The notes beneath the pieces are model-generated. The model was not told the origin of the DNA, made no database searches, and was given only the letters and a program-made list of their open reading frames with translations. A DNA stretch of 64,000 bases from Flaveria trinervia (taxonomy: Eukaryota > Streptophyta > Magnoliopsida > Asterales > Asteraceae): the NCBI GenBank assembly GCA_025506515.1, contig CM046451.1, positions 54,264,356 to 54,328,355 of the forward strand. The letters run 5' to 3'. The position numbers and the translations under genes are program-made. Of this stretch, positions 45,035 to 56,454 are shown piece by piece (position 1 is the stretch's first letter; each line of letters opens with the position of its first letter).

Positions 45035-47197
45035 CTATGCATTACTTTTATCTTGGATCATGTGTTCTTCTGATGTCGGGGCTAATGTCGAGGCACCTGG
45101 ATCTTGAGTCTTTTTGGTTCGCCTCTCGTTTGCTTCATGTGCACCCGAAGCAGATGACTCTCCTCCTCCTTCAGAGTCTCCTCCATCCTCATCATCACCT
45201 TCATCATCACCATCATCATCATCACTATCATTATCATCGCTATCATCACCATCATCTCCATCTCCCTCTCTGATCTTTAGAGGCTCATCCTTTTTGCCCT
45301 TAAGTTTGAGTAGGGTAGTCCTCTTAGCATCCTCCAACTCCTCAATCTTTTTAGTAGATAAGACGTTTTGCTCCATGAGTTGGGAATCTCAGACTCTGAG
45401 CAGCCATTTGTGTGCATGCTCCTCAATCTGCTGCGCCTGCTGAGATATCTGTTGAGATTGTGCAGCAGTAAGCTCCACTAACTGACTGATCTGAGCAGTC
45501 TTCTCGTCATCGGCTGCTAACAGCTTCAGCACCATACAGTTTAGTGCTGAGAGTTGTTCCTCTACCCTGCTGGGAGGTAGAGATGATTGTGATCGAAAGG
45601 AGGGGTAAGATGATGGTCCTGCTTGGTGGCTAGAGTGTGGTGGTGGCAGTGTGTATATGGAGGTGGTATGTGTGTGGGTGGTGATGGGTAAGCTGAAGCG
45701 GCGGTGGATGTGATATGGGGAAGTAGTGGAGTGGCTGAGGTAGTGGTGGTGTGTGTTTGTTGGTGATGGGTAAGCTGAAGTGATGGTGGATTGATATGGG
45801 GAAGTGGTGGAGTGGCTGAGGTAGTGGTGGTGTGTGTGGTGGTAGTAGTGGTGACAGGTGGTGTGGTGGTAGTAGTGGTTACAGGTGGTATGGTGGCAGT
45901 GGTGATGGGGGAGAGGTAGATGTAGTGGGTGGTGTGGTAGAGGTGGTGGCTGTGGTGGTGGTGATAAAGTCATCCTCCTCTTCTTCGACTTCATCCCATG
46001 GGGCTGAGCCATCCCTTCCTCCTCTTGCCTTTGGAGATGGATGCTCCCCCTGGGATGCTGCTGAGCTGACCTGGTGAGTAGTTGGGGTCAGTGCAGTCTC
46101 CTAGATGTGCTAGGGCGTCCTCCAACCTCTCGAATGCCTCGGTCGGTGGCAACCACCCTGTTGCCCACTATCCTGGTGAGGGCTCCTCATCACTCTCTTC
46201 TTCCTCATCGGGAGGACAGAAATCCTGGTGAAAACTAGTAGTGGTGGCATCTGTATGAGTAGGGGGTGGAGATGTAGTATGTGCAGGGCTGGCCCTAGAA
46301 ACAGCAGGGCCCAAATCTCCACCTGTGTCTCTGTCATCATCATTGGAGTCATCAGATGGAAGAGCAATCTGCTCAACATCTGAATCACTCTCCTCGTGGC
46401 GCCACTTATGCCTTCCCGGCGCCACGTACTCCTCCTTGGCCAGATGCCCGATCAGTCTCTTTACAGGGGGTTTGACCTACTTTCCCCTGTAGACCTTCAT
46501 GCGGCCTAGTGTCGTGTCATCCATCACCTCGAGTGACACCGCATCCTGGCTCTCCTTAGGCATAGAAGGCAGCTTCTCATCAATAATCATCTAAAGAAAC
46601 CTCGGGTACATGCAAAATCCCTCTTACCTTTAGCCTCAAGATTCTTAATCAGGTATGAGAATATCATGTTGGAGAAGCTAAAAGGTGGTTCAGCACCAGT
46701 GCCACATAGGCATTCTAAATCTGGTCTGATAATCATCAAAGCCACCCCTCCTCGAAGCTATGCACTTAAGTATCGCATGTGCTAAGTACTTGTACTGGGG
46801 ACACAGGTTGCTTATGTTAAGCACACCACCATTTATGTCCCTAGAGTACTTAATCCTGAGGAAACACCCTCTCACTGTCAGAGGGTGTAGTCTGGTCGGG
46901 TGATCTGCATCGTCACCCAGATCTAGTACTTGATGAATATCTTCAGCAGTCACCTCGATATCCTGCCCAAAAATAGTACTCTGGATGCAGTAGGGCTCAT
47001 GAGAACGATCAACCGATGCCCCTTCCTAGAAGGCCTGCTGTATAGACCTGTAGGGAGTGCACGGTGTAGATATGGCTCTGTGGATCCGTGACCTCTTCAG
47101 AAAAGCTATGATGCCAGCAACTCGGTAGCGTTCCGAGTTGTGGCATCCAGATGTGCACAATGTTGTGCTTGGTGTTTATAGTCCACCTATCAGCCAT
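45035..47197 (-). pseudogene. Copia-A ORF3 (minus copy)
   Basis: Starts MADRWTINTKHNI at 47197, frameshifts early, and resumes at 46953 (TAEDIHQVLDLGDDADHPT, LRIKYSRDINGGV). 46425-46168 is acidic (ESDSDVEQIALPSDDSND). 46012-45389 holds a His/Pro/Thr-rich repeat tract and then a coiled coil (RVEEQLSALNCMVLKLL; QLVELTAAQSQQISQQAQQ). 45376-45035 ends with a very acidic run (SDDNDSDDDDGDDEGDDEDG) and the stop at 45035. Domain order matches the plus copy. No transmembrane segment. Confidence 0.75.
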
Positions 47198-47870
47198 CAA
47201 TCTGTAGCACAAGAGCATACAAGTTAGTTCATCACACAACAGAAACCATTGATTATTAACCTGTTTGAGATCAGTATGGTTCAATCGTGTGATTGAACCA
47301 TACGACTGGGTTCAGTCGTTTGACCTAACATGTGACTGGATACAATCGGGTGACTATTCATGCGATTGGGTTCAATCGGGTGACTGAGCCTGCGATTGGT
47401 TTAGTCGGCCGACTGAGCTCATTCGTATGATTCATTCGGCCGACTGAGTCATTTGTCCAGCTCAGTAGGGCGATTGTAGTTCATCCGGGTGTCCAGTCGC
47501 ATGACCCACTGTTTGTTCGATTGAAATTCGAATTTTGACCAAATCTAAACATTAGACAATGTGTTTTGGTTCAATAGACTCGCAATAACCCTACAGTATC
47601 TTATAATCTTGATTTCAACATTTACTTAGTTTTATTATGATATTTGTCCAACTTAAGTCTCGGTTCTTGTTAGGGGCGAAAACTGTAATTTTAGAGTCAA
47701 ATCGACTGAAATTGGGTAGATTGCACCGCATTATACCATGTAAACACCAGAGATTGTCAGAATATCGAACATATGAAGTCAAATTAGGTAGACAAAATTT
47801 TGGCAGAGTAACGGATGCTTTGTGAATTTAGGGCGAATGAGGGGTGATGAGTTTATGCGATCGATTATGG
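47198..47870 (-). other. Copia-A ORF3 leader with probable intron (minus copy)
   Basis: No ORF of interest. Acceptor-like TCTTGTGCTACAG precedes ATG 47197 by four bases. The CGAC-word array 47280-47500 (units such as GATTGGGTTCAATCGGGTGACTGA, written over two halves) is inside. Matches 33562-34277 in layout. Confidence 0.5.
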
Positions 47871-47871
47871 C

Positions 47872-47881
47872 CCTATTATAC
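47872..47881 (-). promoter_or_regulatory. TATA-like box in front of Copia-A ORF3 (minus copy)
   Basis: Minus strand GTATAATAGG. One change from the TATAAATAGGG of the plus copy, same position after the array. Confidence 0.45.
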
Positions 47882-47884
47882 TGA

Positions 47885-48185
47885 ATCTGGTTTCAATCGG
47901 GCGACTGGATCCATTCGCTTCTTTCATTCGGGCGATTGAAACCCAGTTGGGTGATTGGTTCAGTCGATCACTTTTAGTCGGCCGATTGGGTTTCAGTCAG
48001 GCGACTGACTCATTCGAAAAACTCCATTCGGGCGACTGGCTCAATCTTGTAAGACATTCGTGTGAATGGTTCATACTCATGCTCCATTCGGTTGTGTAGT
48101 GCATAAGTATGGTCCAATCGGATGACTGGTCCATACTCATGGTCCAGTCGTGCGAATGGATCATACTTATGGTATTGACTTTATG
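47885..48185 (-). repeat. CGAC-word array upstream of Copia-A ORF3 (minus copy)
   Basis: Units such as CAATCGGGCGACTGGATCC, CATTCGGGCGATTGAAACC and CAGTCGGGCGACTGACTC at irregular spacing of about 20-30 bp. Many units here have GGGCGA where the LTR arrays have GCACGA or GCATGA. Confidence 0.82.
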
Positions 48186-48395
48186 ACCATTTGACATTTA
48201 ACCCCATTTAACAGTTGATTGAACATTACAAGCAATTGATCATCTCAGACATGATCATTTTAACTTTGAAAACTTTTGATCACCTCAGTTGTGATCCTTT
48301 TAAACAAAACACATTTTGTCACCTTAGACGTGACCCATTTAACATTGAAAGCATGTTTGGTCACCTCAAATGTGACCCTTTTATGTGATTAAATC
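48186..48395 (-). repeat. CACGTCTGAGGTGA minisatellite (minus copy)
   Basis: Reverse complement of 33036-33240: cores GATCATCTCAGACATGATC, GATCACCTCAGTTGTGATC, GTCACCTTAGACGTGAC and GTCACCTCAAATGTGAC with AT-rich tails. Each core is a near-perfect inverted repeat with arms of about 6 bp. Confidence 0.82.
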
Positions 48396-49832
48396 CCAGA
48401 TTGAATTCCATGACATAGTCCGACATATAACCTACATTTACAAACTTAAACAAAAGAAACTACTAGAAATAAGGATAGAATTTAAGACATATTTTTGTGA
48501 TTTTGTGTGAGGTGGAAATTCTAAGATTGAAATCTAATAGATTTATTTCTTGAACAGACAGCTTCAAGTTATTTTGACCATAAGAGGAATGATTCATTAT
48601 GGAATCATACAGGTAATCAAATCATTCAGGACGTGTTACTAAAAACATTTGATGTAAGATTCTTGTTTTCGTCAAGAGTCATTAGCAAATTAAGGAAATC
48701 ATACTAGTACTATAAGACACACACATTGATTTGGACTTTCAAGAATTGTTGCCACGATGATTGTCAATATACTTGTCCACTTAAATCCAAACATAGACTT
48801 TTGACACAGATGGTGATAGTTTAAGGTTTAATTATTTCAACAAGCAGTTGTGGATCCCACGCTTATATGGTAATCAACATTCCTTAGGATATTTTTGAAT
48901 GGTCTACGGGTATTTTGACAAGAAGAAACTATTCTTAGAGCTTTCAAGAGAAGCCAAGCCTCAGGTCAGTGCCACCGCACAGCAAAGAGGCGGCAAACAA
49001 GAATGAATTCTAGAATATATAGGTTATGCTATCCTCAGGTTAGTGCCACCGCATAGCAGAGAGGCACATAACCTATCTTCTTGTTTGAGCAATTAATTTT
49101 GTTGCACAGATCGCACCAACAACATAGGTTATCAGTTTGATTGCTTTTTGAATTTTTCATCATGTGCTTTGCTCATATTTTGGTCATCCGCACACATTTG
49201 TGGCGTTTATTTTGCTCGTCACCCTTATTGGAACTGTATTGATTGTGTTAACCAGGGATAAGATGATAACCCACAGCTTGTTGAACAGCTTAGTTTGATC
49301 TTGAGATCACCAAAGAGGTCTACTTATCTATTGTGTTGAATCTACCGACATATCATCTAATGGTCTAGCAACCTCTAAGTCTACTTTCTCCGTGTTACTT
49401 AGTATAGCTAGTTTTACTATCATTTTTCCTTTTATTTTTGCTTAGACTTCTCAGACTTATACTTTGAATTTCGCATCTAATTCAATTTAAATCTTTTAAA
49501 GTCCCAAATGTTTTGTTTCTGTGTACTATCATTTTCCATAGTCATTGAATCGATATCTCAGATACGATCTCATTTCTATCAGCTTGCCTGTCCTCCTCCC
49601 TCGTTTTTTTTTGTTTTTTTTTATACTTACTTAACCTATTCTCCCCCCAAAATTCTAAAACTGTAAACGTTTTGCGTTTTTAGGATTTTAACAGGCGAAG
49701 AATTAAAACCAATAAAATACAAACTAGAATAAAAGAAAATAAAAGAAAAGAAAAGAAAATGGACTTGACGCATCGGACTAGACCTGTTCATCGTCTGGAA
49801 TTACATCACATTTCTTTTAACGCCGTTGACCT
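48396..49832 (-). other. Copia-A post-pol spacer (minus copy)
   Basis: 1.4 kb of AT-rich non-coding sequence between RNase H and the minisatellite. Two imperfect copies of a CCTCAGGTCAGTGCCACCGC...AGAGGC segment lie at about 48959-48994 and 49034-49068; the second is bracketed by GGTTATG and CATAACC. A pyrimidine and T-rich run is at 49600-49625. No ORF or RNA gene recognised. Confidence 0.6.
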
Positions 49833-50460
49833 CTAACAATATAGAAAATGTGGTTTATCAAAGGCTTTTGTATAGAGGTCAGCGTGTTGAAAATCCGTAT
49901 TTATTTTAAAAACATCGATTAGATTCTTTTCAAAACAATCACGTATAAAGTGATATTTAATGCCGATGTGTTTGGTCTTAGGATGTTGGATAGGATTTTT
50001 AGTAACGGCTATTGCAGTAGAATTATCAACAAATTCAAACCGTAGTCCCACATCTACTGTTGAATCCAGATGATTTGAGAACAGCAGCTTGCTACAGCAA
50101 TATATTCAGCTTCACAAGTTGACAATGCAACTGATGTTTGCTTCTTACACTGCCACATGACTAATCTTCTCCCAAACAACTGACAACCTGGTGAGGTGGA
50201 TTTGTAGTTCATCTTGCAGCCTCCATAATCCGAGTCACTGTACGCAGTTAGCTCGAAGTCATCATCATGAGGATACCACAACCCAAGTGTTGGGTACCCT
50301 TCAGATAACGGAATATCCTTTTGACCCCAATAAGATGGTTAACTTTTGGTTTTGCCTGATATCTTGAACAACAACATGTTTCATACATAATATCAGGTCT
50401 TGAGGCAGTGAGGTATATAAGGGATTCAATCATTCCTCAGTACATGGTGGCATCAACCAG
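49833..50460 (-). pseudogene. Copia-A RNase H
   Basis: YLTASRPDIMYE, GVKRIFRYLKGTQHLG, then after a frameshift near 50260 AYSDSDYGGCKMNYKS, STCEAEYIAVASCCSQIIW and, after a stop, FVDNSTAIAVTKNPIQHPK and HIGIKYHFIRDCFEKN. The pol end HADLYTKAFDKP is present, then a stop at 49833. Confidence 0.88.
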
Positions 50461-51200
50461 ATCACCATTCTCGTCGGGTGCTACATCATGATTTGTACCA
50501 AGTGGAGTCATAGCTGCGGAAGCATTCTCCATGTCAAACTGACTGAGAATATCCCCTACATACTTTGTCTGATGTAGAAATATCCCCTTTGTGTTTGATC
50601 CACCTGTAAACCGAGAAAGAACTTCATCTCTCCCATGGCACTCATTTCAAATTCTGCCTTCATTATCACTTCAAATTCTTTACATAATTCTTCGTTCTTG
50701 GAACCGAAGATTATGTCATCAACATAGATTTGAACCAGCAGCAAATCACCATCCTTTTCTTTGATGAATAGTGTACAGTCAATTACACCTCTATGAAATT
50801 CGTGTTTCACAAGGTGAGTTGAGAGTTTTTCATACCATGCTCTTGGGGCTTGATGAAGCCCGTAGAGAGCCTTATCCAGTTTGTAAACTCTGTCCCGATG
50901 ATATGGATCCTCAAATCCCTTAGGTTGACTGACATACACTATTTCCCGGATTTCACCATGAAGAAATGCACTCTTTACATCCAATTGATAGACTTTAATC
51001 TTCATGTAAGAGGCATAGGCTAGGAAGATACGGATGGCTTCCATTCTTGCCACAGGTTCAAATACTTCATTGTAATCAATTCCCTCGACTTGTCGAAATC
51101 CTTGAACTACAAGTTGAGCCTTGTTCCTGATGATGACACCTTGGTCATCTTTATTAAATTTCAAGACCCATTTGGTGCCAATGAATTTAGCACCTTTAGG
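50461..51200 (-). pseudogene. Copia-A reverse transcriptase
   Basis: A 202-residue open stretch: KAQLVVQGFRQVEGIDYNEV, EPVARMEAIRIFLAYAS, VYQLDVKSAFLHGEI (catalytic aspartate), KALYGLHQAPRAWYEKLS, YVDDIIFGSKNE (catalytic pair) and MGEMKFFLGLQV. Catalytic residues intact. The last part before RNase H is frame-shifted. Confidence 0.92.
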
Positions 51201-51660
51201 TCTATCTACTAGTGTCCATACACCTAACTTCTTGAACTAAAGAAGTTCTTATTGCATGGCACTCACCCATGCCTCATCATTTAGGGCTTCACTGACGTAT
51301 TTTGGCTCGAACTGAGACACAAAACATCAGTATGCACCATCGTGAAGATACCCTTTTTCCATTACTAAGGCATAATCAGTTGAATACAGCTGATTTCTTG
51401 TCTGAACTCCTGATCGGACATCCCCAATGGCATTGTCCAGAGGATGATAGACATTTAGACATGATCCAGGAGTGGTGGGAACACTACCTCAGAATCAAGA
51501 TTATGAATGTTTGGTTCAGTATCTAAGGCAGTAGGAGTGTGAGGTTTCGAAGACTCAGAGGTATTAATGTCAGATGCTTGAGGACTTGTAGTAGTAGGAA
51601 CCTGTTGCTCTTTAGTGTCCTGATCATTTTCCACGGCTTCATCGTCAGAGGAAGAATCAC
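51201..51660 (-). pseudogene. Copia-A integrase-RT linker
   Basis: Ser/Glu/Asp-rich linker with stops. The conserved RT entry (KYVSEALNDEAWVSAM-type wording, about 51300-51240) is recognisable but frame-broken. Confidence 0.6.
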
Positions 51661-52051
51661 TTACCTCGAGTACTCCCCCTGAGTTGGTTGGTGATTCATC
51701 TTGTGAGCCAGATGATGTAGATTCCTATGACGGTGTGTTAGAACATCATACATCATTTTGGAGAGAGGGATATTGAAGGACTTGAAGAATCCATCATATT
51801 CGAAAAAGAAAGCAGGTCCTTTTCCAGCAAGAGGGGTGGTGTATCTCTGAACATCAAAGTTACACCACACCTTTACTTGACCTATTGAGTTGTTGTAAAC
51901 TCTTTTATTCGGTATGTTGTATCCTAGAAAAATGCCCTCTTTAGCCTTCTCTCTAAACTTCCCATCCTGAGCTTTCTTCAGCAACGTGCATGGTGCTCCA
52001 AACGGTTCGAGATACTCCAGATTTGGTTACGTCGTTGAAGTAACTCGTAAC
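51661..52051 (-). pseudogene. Copia-A integrase, C-terminal part
   Basis: LLKKAQDGKFREKAKEGIFL, GYNIPNKRVYN and VKVWCNFDVQRYTT are the usual copia integrase C-terminal blocks. Everything before this (zinc region and catalytic core) is replaced at 52052 by a Copia-B LTR. Confidence 0.82.
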
Positions 52052-52811
52052 TGTTAGGATCAGTGATCTAAGTTTGATCAATTAGAGTAGATTGCAGTGG
52101 AATTCGAACAATGAATTAGACAATTTAGCAAGAACTCAATTGATATTCAATAGAAAGCACACGATTATAGAGAGAGAGAGAGAGAGAATTCTGCAAAAGG
52201 AATATTTCATTCAAATGCTTTCGTGGTGGCTGAATGTCATACGTTACAACTAGGTCAACATTCCTTATATAAGGAATGTAACGTCTGCTGATGTCACTTG
52301 ATAGTGACATCTAACAGAATTATACAAACAACTAAAACTATGCAAACTACTGAGAATGTTCTCAACAACTGATCACATCTCAGAGAATGCTAAGTATAAA
52401 AACATAAAACTACTGAACTAAAACTACTGAAACTATAAACTATTGAAAGGTAAATTACAAGTACTAAAAGGAAAACCATCACAACTACTGAAGTTAATAA
52501 CTTCAGCGGTTATGACAACTACTGATCACTCTGGTCTTCGGTCTTTGTTCTTCAGACTTTTACTTCAGACGTTGTCTTCAGCTGATAGCTTCAGACTTTG
52601 TCTTCAATACTTCACTTTCAGACTTTGTCTTCAGTACTATACTTTCAGACTTTGTCTTCAGTAGAAATCTTTAGATCTTGTCTTCAGACTTTGTCTTCAG
52701 ACCTTGTAATCAGCTGATGTCTTCAGTTGTTGTGATCTTCTTTAGCAGTTGTAATGTCTGTGGGACTTAGAGGTTTTTCTGATCAGGCTCATTGGTTCTT
52801 TTGGTCCAACA
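52052..52811 (-). repeat. Copia-B 3' LTR (minus copy A)
   Basis: Plus strand TGTTAGGATCAGTGATC...GGTCCAACA, 760 bp. The TATA box sits in a perfect 22-bp palindrome (52258-52279, arm ACATTCCTTAT). The array (52330-52740) is shorter than in other copies. Confidence 0.92.
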
Positions 52812-52825
52812 AACTACCCCTGAAC
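52812..52825 (-). other. Copia-B polypurine tract (minus copy A), altered
   Basis: Plus strand AACTACCCCTGAAC. The C run is interrupted by an A compared with AACTCCCCCTGAAC at 28687, so the purine run is shortened. Confidence 0.7.
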
Positions 52826-52911
52826 CAATGCAGCCAAAACCTCTAAGTTTATTGATGATCCCACTTATTCTTTGGCAGGAACACCCTCTTGATCAGCTTC
52901 AGAGGTAATCA

Positions 52912-54455
52912 TTAAGCACAGGCTGGGAAAAGGTTTTTGATCTTTTGATTGGCTAAGTATGGAAGGGAACTCTGTCTTGGGGAAACTGGACACAGAGTCT
53001 TGTCCCAACCATGAAACCTAATTCCCATTAATGAGTCTGTAAGACTCTCTTGCATAGGCCTCAAGGAGAACAACTTGTTCCTCCTTGGTGAGTTCTTCTG
53101 CTTCTCCCTCAAAGAAGAAATTTGGGCCATAATATTCAGACAGATATCTTATTGTCTTCCCATTCTTTAACTCAATAGTTGTGATCTCTCTGTATGCGAA
53201 TTCATCTGGATGAGAGCCTTCTAGCAACAACTGGAGTTCACTCTTTTGAAGATCTTCAAGTATCTTGTATAACAACCCCTTCTTGATCATTTTGTTCTCA
53301 GTATAGATTGAGGGGTTGTCTTTGAGTTGTGTGCTCTCTGAATTCTTCTATAATCTCCCAGGGTGAGACTATCATGGCCAACATAATTGCAGCATTCAAA
53401 GTCTTTTTCACTTGGCCATGATATCTACTTGGTATGTTCTTCTTATGAATTCTGGAACTTACCCTGGGGTCTGGCCAAATCCTCACTCTTTCTCTTTGAT
53501 GTTGGAATGTATGCCTAAGAGTGTACACCCTCAGAGCTTGTTTCTTCATTTCTTGAATGGATGAGGATTGAGGGAAGTCCTTGTCAACCATTTTGAGAAA
53601 TTGCTCATCATGCTGCTTCTGCTGTTCTGCTTCTTCAATCTTCACTTTCACCATTTGCATTTGCAAGTCAGGTGTGATCATTTGTTGACTTCTGGGCTCA
53701 GGTGTTTTAAGTTTGAGAACAACAGAGATTGGCAGATTGTCTTCATTATCATCCTCTTATTCTTCTTCTTCTACCCTAAACACCCTTCTCCTCTTTCTGA
53801 GTGCATCACTGGGTGGGGTTTGAGGTGGTTTTTGAGGTAATGGAATTGGTTTTGTGGGTTGAGTTGTGAGTGGTTTTGGTTTAGGGATAGGGTTGGTAAG
53901 TTTTGGAGTTGGTTGTTTATGAGTTGGAGTTAGGGAAGGCTGATCTAGCATTTTTGTGGTAAGTTTGGCTTTGGAGAGCTTGGCCATATCAGTTCTCTTC
54001 CCAACACCTGCCTCATCCAATGCTTCTATAATTAACCCCTTATTGAATGCTTTAGAAGAACAGATTCTGGTGGTTATTGCCAGAATACTGTCTCTGGTCC
54101 ATGATTTGTTCTCAATCAATGATCTTCCCAAGTATTTTGCAATAAATCTGACCATTATCTCCAACCTTTCCCTATCCATCACACTGTAACTAGCCCATCT
54201 TTCTTGTATTTCCTTAACTTCCAGCCTTCTGATCTCAGTGTCTAAAGTGGCTGTATCAAAGCCCTGTCTAAAGAGTTGGTCTATTATTCTGTCCATAGAT
54301 CTGCTGTGAGCTTCATCAGCTTCTTTAACCAGATCTTCTAAGGATTTCTCTCCAACAGGCTCTTGTGTTTCAGCACTTTTCTTCCTTTTATAAGTGATCA
54401 GTTGTTTCTCTTTCTCTAGCTCCTTTTCTTTTTCTTGTTGTTTCTCATTGACCAC
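52912..54455 (-). pseudogene. Copia-B ORF3 C-terminal part (copy A)
   Basis: A 232-residue open piece (54455-53757) starts MVNEKQQEKEKELEKEKQ (coiled coil) and holds GFDTATLDTEIRRLEVK, MVRFIAKYLGRSL and a Lys/Pro/Thr-rich tail (KPIPLPQKPPQTPP). Next 53681-53298 (VKIEEAEQQKQHDEQFLK, YTLRHTFQHQRERVRIWPDP, SSRIHKKNIPSRYHGQV) and 53290-53018 (LYKILEDLQKSELQLLLEG, TIRYLSEYYGPNFFFEG). These blocks are the same as in copy B, so the region was under coding constraint. Confidence 0.75.
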
Positions 54456-56376
54456 TCTCTTTCTCTTTCTTTCTTTTACTGCTTAAACACCCCCTTTTTG
54501 GGTGCATGGGTTTAGGGGTTTGAATGGCAAAAAATGACTTTTGCACAGCATCATCAACAAGTGTTTGGAGATTTGAGGAGATCCCCTCATCAATGGCTTT
54601 ATGTACTATCTCAGTGATGATGGGAGTGATGAGAGGTAAGGAGTTTTGAAAGGTAGCAACCATCTGCTCAGAGGGGTTCTGTCCCTGAGAGGTGGTGCCA
54701 AAAGTAGTGGCTGGTGACTTAGTTAAGTGTATTGGCTGTGTGTTTGGTGAACCTTCAAATGAAGGTGCCATCTATGGGTCAATGGGGGTAGATGGACTTT
54801 CATCCCGAGACATTTTGGCTAGCAGCGCTTTGAGTCTGCTCACCTCAGTCTCTAGGATTGTGTTATGGGCTAAGACATCGAAGAAAAAGCCCAGGTCATC
54901 ATCAGTCTTTGCTGAATCATCTGACCTCCTGAGTAAATCAGGATGTACATGCCCTGAGTGTAGATCAGTATATGCATGTACCCCTTGTTCTTGGTTCTGG
55001 GGACTTCCTGCCTCAGGACTTTGTCCTTCATTGGCAGTTGCCTCTGGTGAGGTCTTATATATGGTACCAACTTCATCCTGTTCATTTGCTGAATCAGTAG
55101 AAGTGGCAGCCTGACCAGATGTTCTAACCTCCTCTTCTACACTTGGAGATTGAACATATAACCTGTGCTATGGGTTATCAGTAGCATTTTGGTCCTCCCC
55201 CTCAATTGTTGAGCCATTCCCAGTGTTAATTGGTTTCTGGGGAGGGGGTGAGGAATGCAGGTGACTCAGCACTTTAGCAACTATAAGGGTTGGGCTTTGA
55301 GGGGCGGTTGCAGTTGGAGATTGGTCAAAAGCAGATTGCACCCGGGGTGAGAGATGCTCTTCAATGGTAACCCTCTCAAATAAAATAGGTTCCAGTAATG
55401 TGGTATCCCTAATTATTGTTGCAACAGGATCCTGTTGAGAGGATACCTGTGCGGTTTCAGCTGGTTGAGTCTCTGACATAACTTGGGGGTTAGAACCAGT
55501 ATGTGTTTCCTGTATTAGTGGTACAGGGGCATCCTCAGGGGACTCATCTCCCTGAGTAGCCTTTTTGGGTTTTGAGGTTTGGGTTTGGTGGGGACTTGGA
55601 TCTGGAGGTGGAGGCTGTGGGTTCCCTCTGCTTAGGTTTGAGCAGCCGGGCAGCCCCTTTGAGAGTAGGGTCAGAGTTATGTCTGGAGTATACCTCAGCT
55701 AAAATAGCTGGAGCAGGGACTCCAAGACCAACAACGCCATCAGATTTTAATTGATTTAAAATTATGGCCATCAGAAACCTGGGATATAGTAGCCATCTGT
55801 TTGTCACAGGTTTCTGAGCCAGATCCTTTAGTTCCATAAACACTATCTCAGAAAAATTTAGATTTTGTCGTTCAAAGATAGAGTACAATACCTGTTGCCA
55901 TCTTGAGGACATCTGATCCCATGAAGATGTCTTGGAGCAAGACAGACATTCACCATGTGGATGATAAGTCTTTCAGCATCATGGAAGTGCTTTTTGAGAA
56001 TGGTTGTAGCACTTACGTCTCCTTCATACCCGTTGTTGATGAAAGACATATCAATGGTTCCTTTTGGGTATTCTATAATACAGGTGGCATCATGCAAATT
56101 TAGGGTTTTGCGAATGATGTCAGGGGTGATTACCACCTGTTTGTGGTTAACCAACGAGTGGAGAGTGATTTGGCTATCATTTTCACCAGTTGTGACAGAG
56201 ACGTTGGTCCAGAATTGGTGTAAGGAATCGGGGTATATGGTAGGATTCTAAAGAAAAGCGGTTCGGTATTGGGAATCCACCATAAGATCGATGGCATTAT
56301 CAAATTTGTTCCAGAAGGCCGATTTTGAGAGGTAGGCAACACAGTTGTGTCTAGGTTTGAGTTTCATAGTCGCCAT
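54456..56376 (-). pseudogene. Copia-B ORF3 N-terminal part (copy A)
   Basis: ATG at 56376 (MATMKLKPRHNCVAYLSKS), 58 bp from TATA. A stop lies after the AFL of the first conserved block, then VVITPDIIRKTLNLHD, YPKGTIDMSFINNGYEGDVS, HFHDAERLIIHMVN, a frameshift, NLNFSEIVFMELKDLAQ and WLLYPRFLMAIILNQL. A Pro/Ser/Thr-rich linker (55479-54445) follows. The pairing with copy B and with Copia-A/C shows a common ORF3 domain of about 200 residues. Confidence 0.78.
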
Positions 56377-56433
56377 TGTTAAGAGAGAAAAGGATAGAAC
56401 ACGGCTAATGAAACGTTCGGCTATAAGTGCATG

Positions 56434-56443
56434 TATTTATAGG
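56434..56443 (-). promoter_or_regulatory. TATA box in front of Copia-B ORF3 (copy A)
   Basis: Minus strand CCTATAAATA, 58 bp upstream of ATG 56376, immediately after the array; identical to 32321-32330 in copy B. Confidence 0.6.
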
Positions 56444-56454
56444 TTAAGAAAAGG

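Larger units (their letters stand above)
42979..52051 (-). mobile_element. Copia-A (minus copy), truncated in integrase
   Basis: Minus-strand order: integrase C-terminus (52051-51661), linker, RT, RNase H, long spacer with minisatellite, CGAC array, TATA, leader, ORF3, AT-rich interval, ORF4, PPT, LTR. The 5' part is cut at 52052 by a Copia-B LTR. It is the most complete Copia-A here and the template for recognising the plus copy. Confidence 0.87.

Noticed and set aside
45037..45443. Ser/His-rich plus-strand ORFs
   Set aside because: They are the antisense of the Asp-rich tract of Copia-A ORF3.
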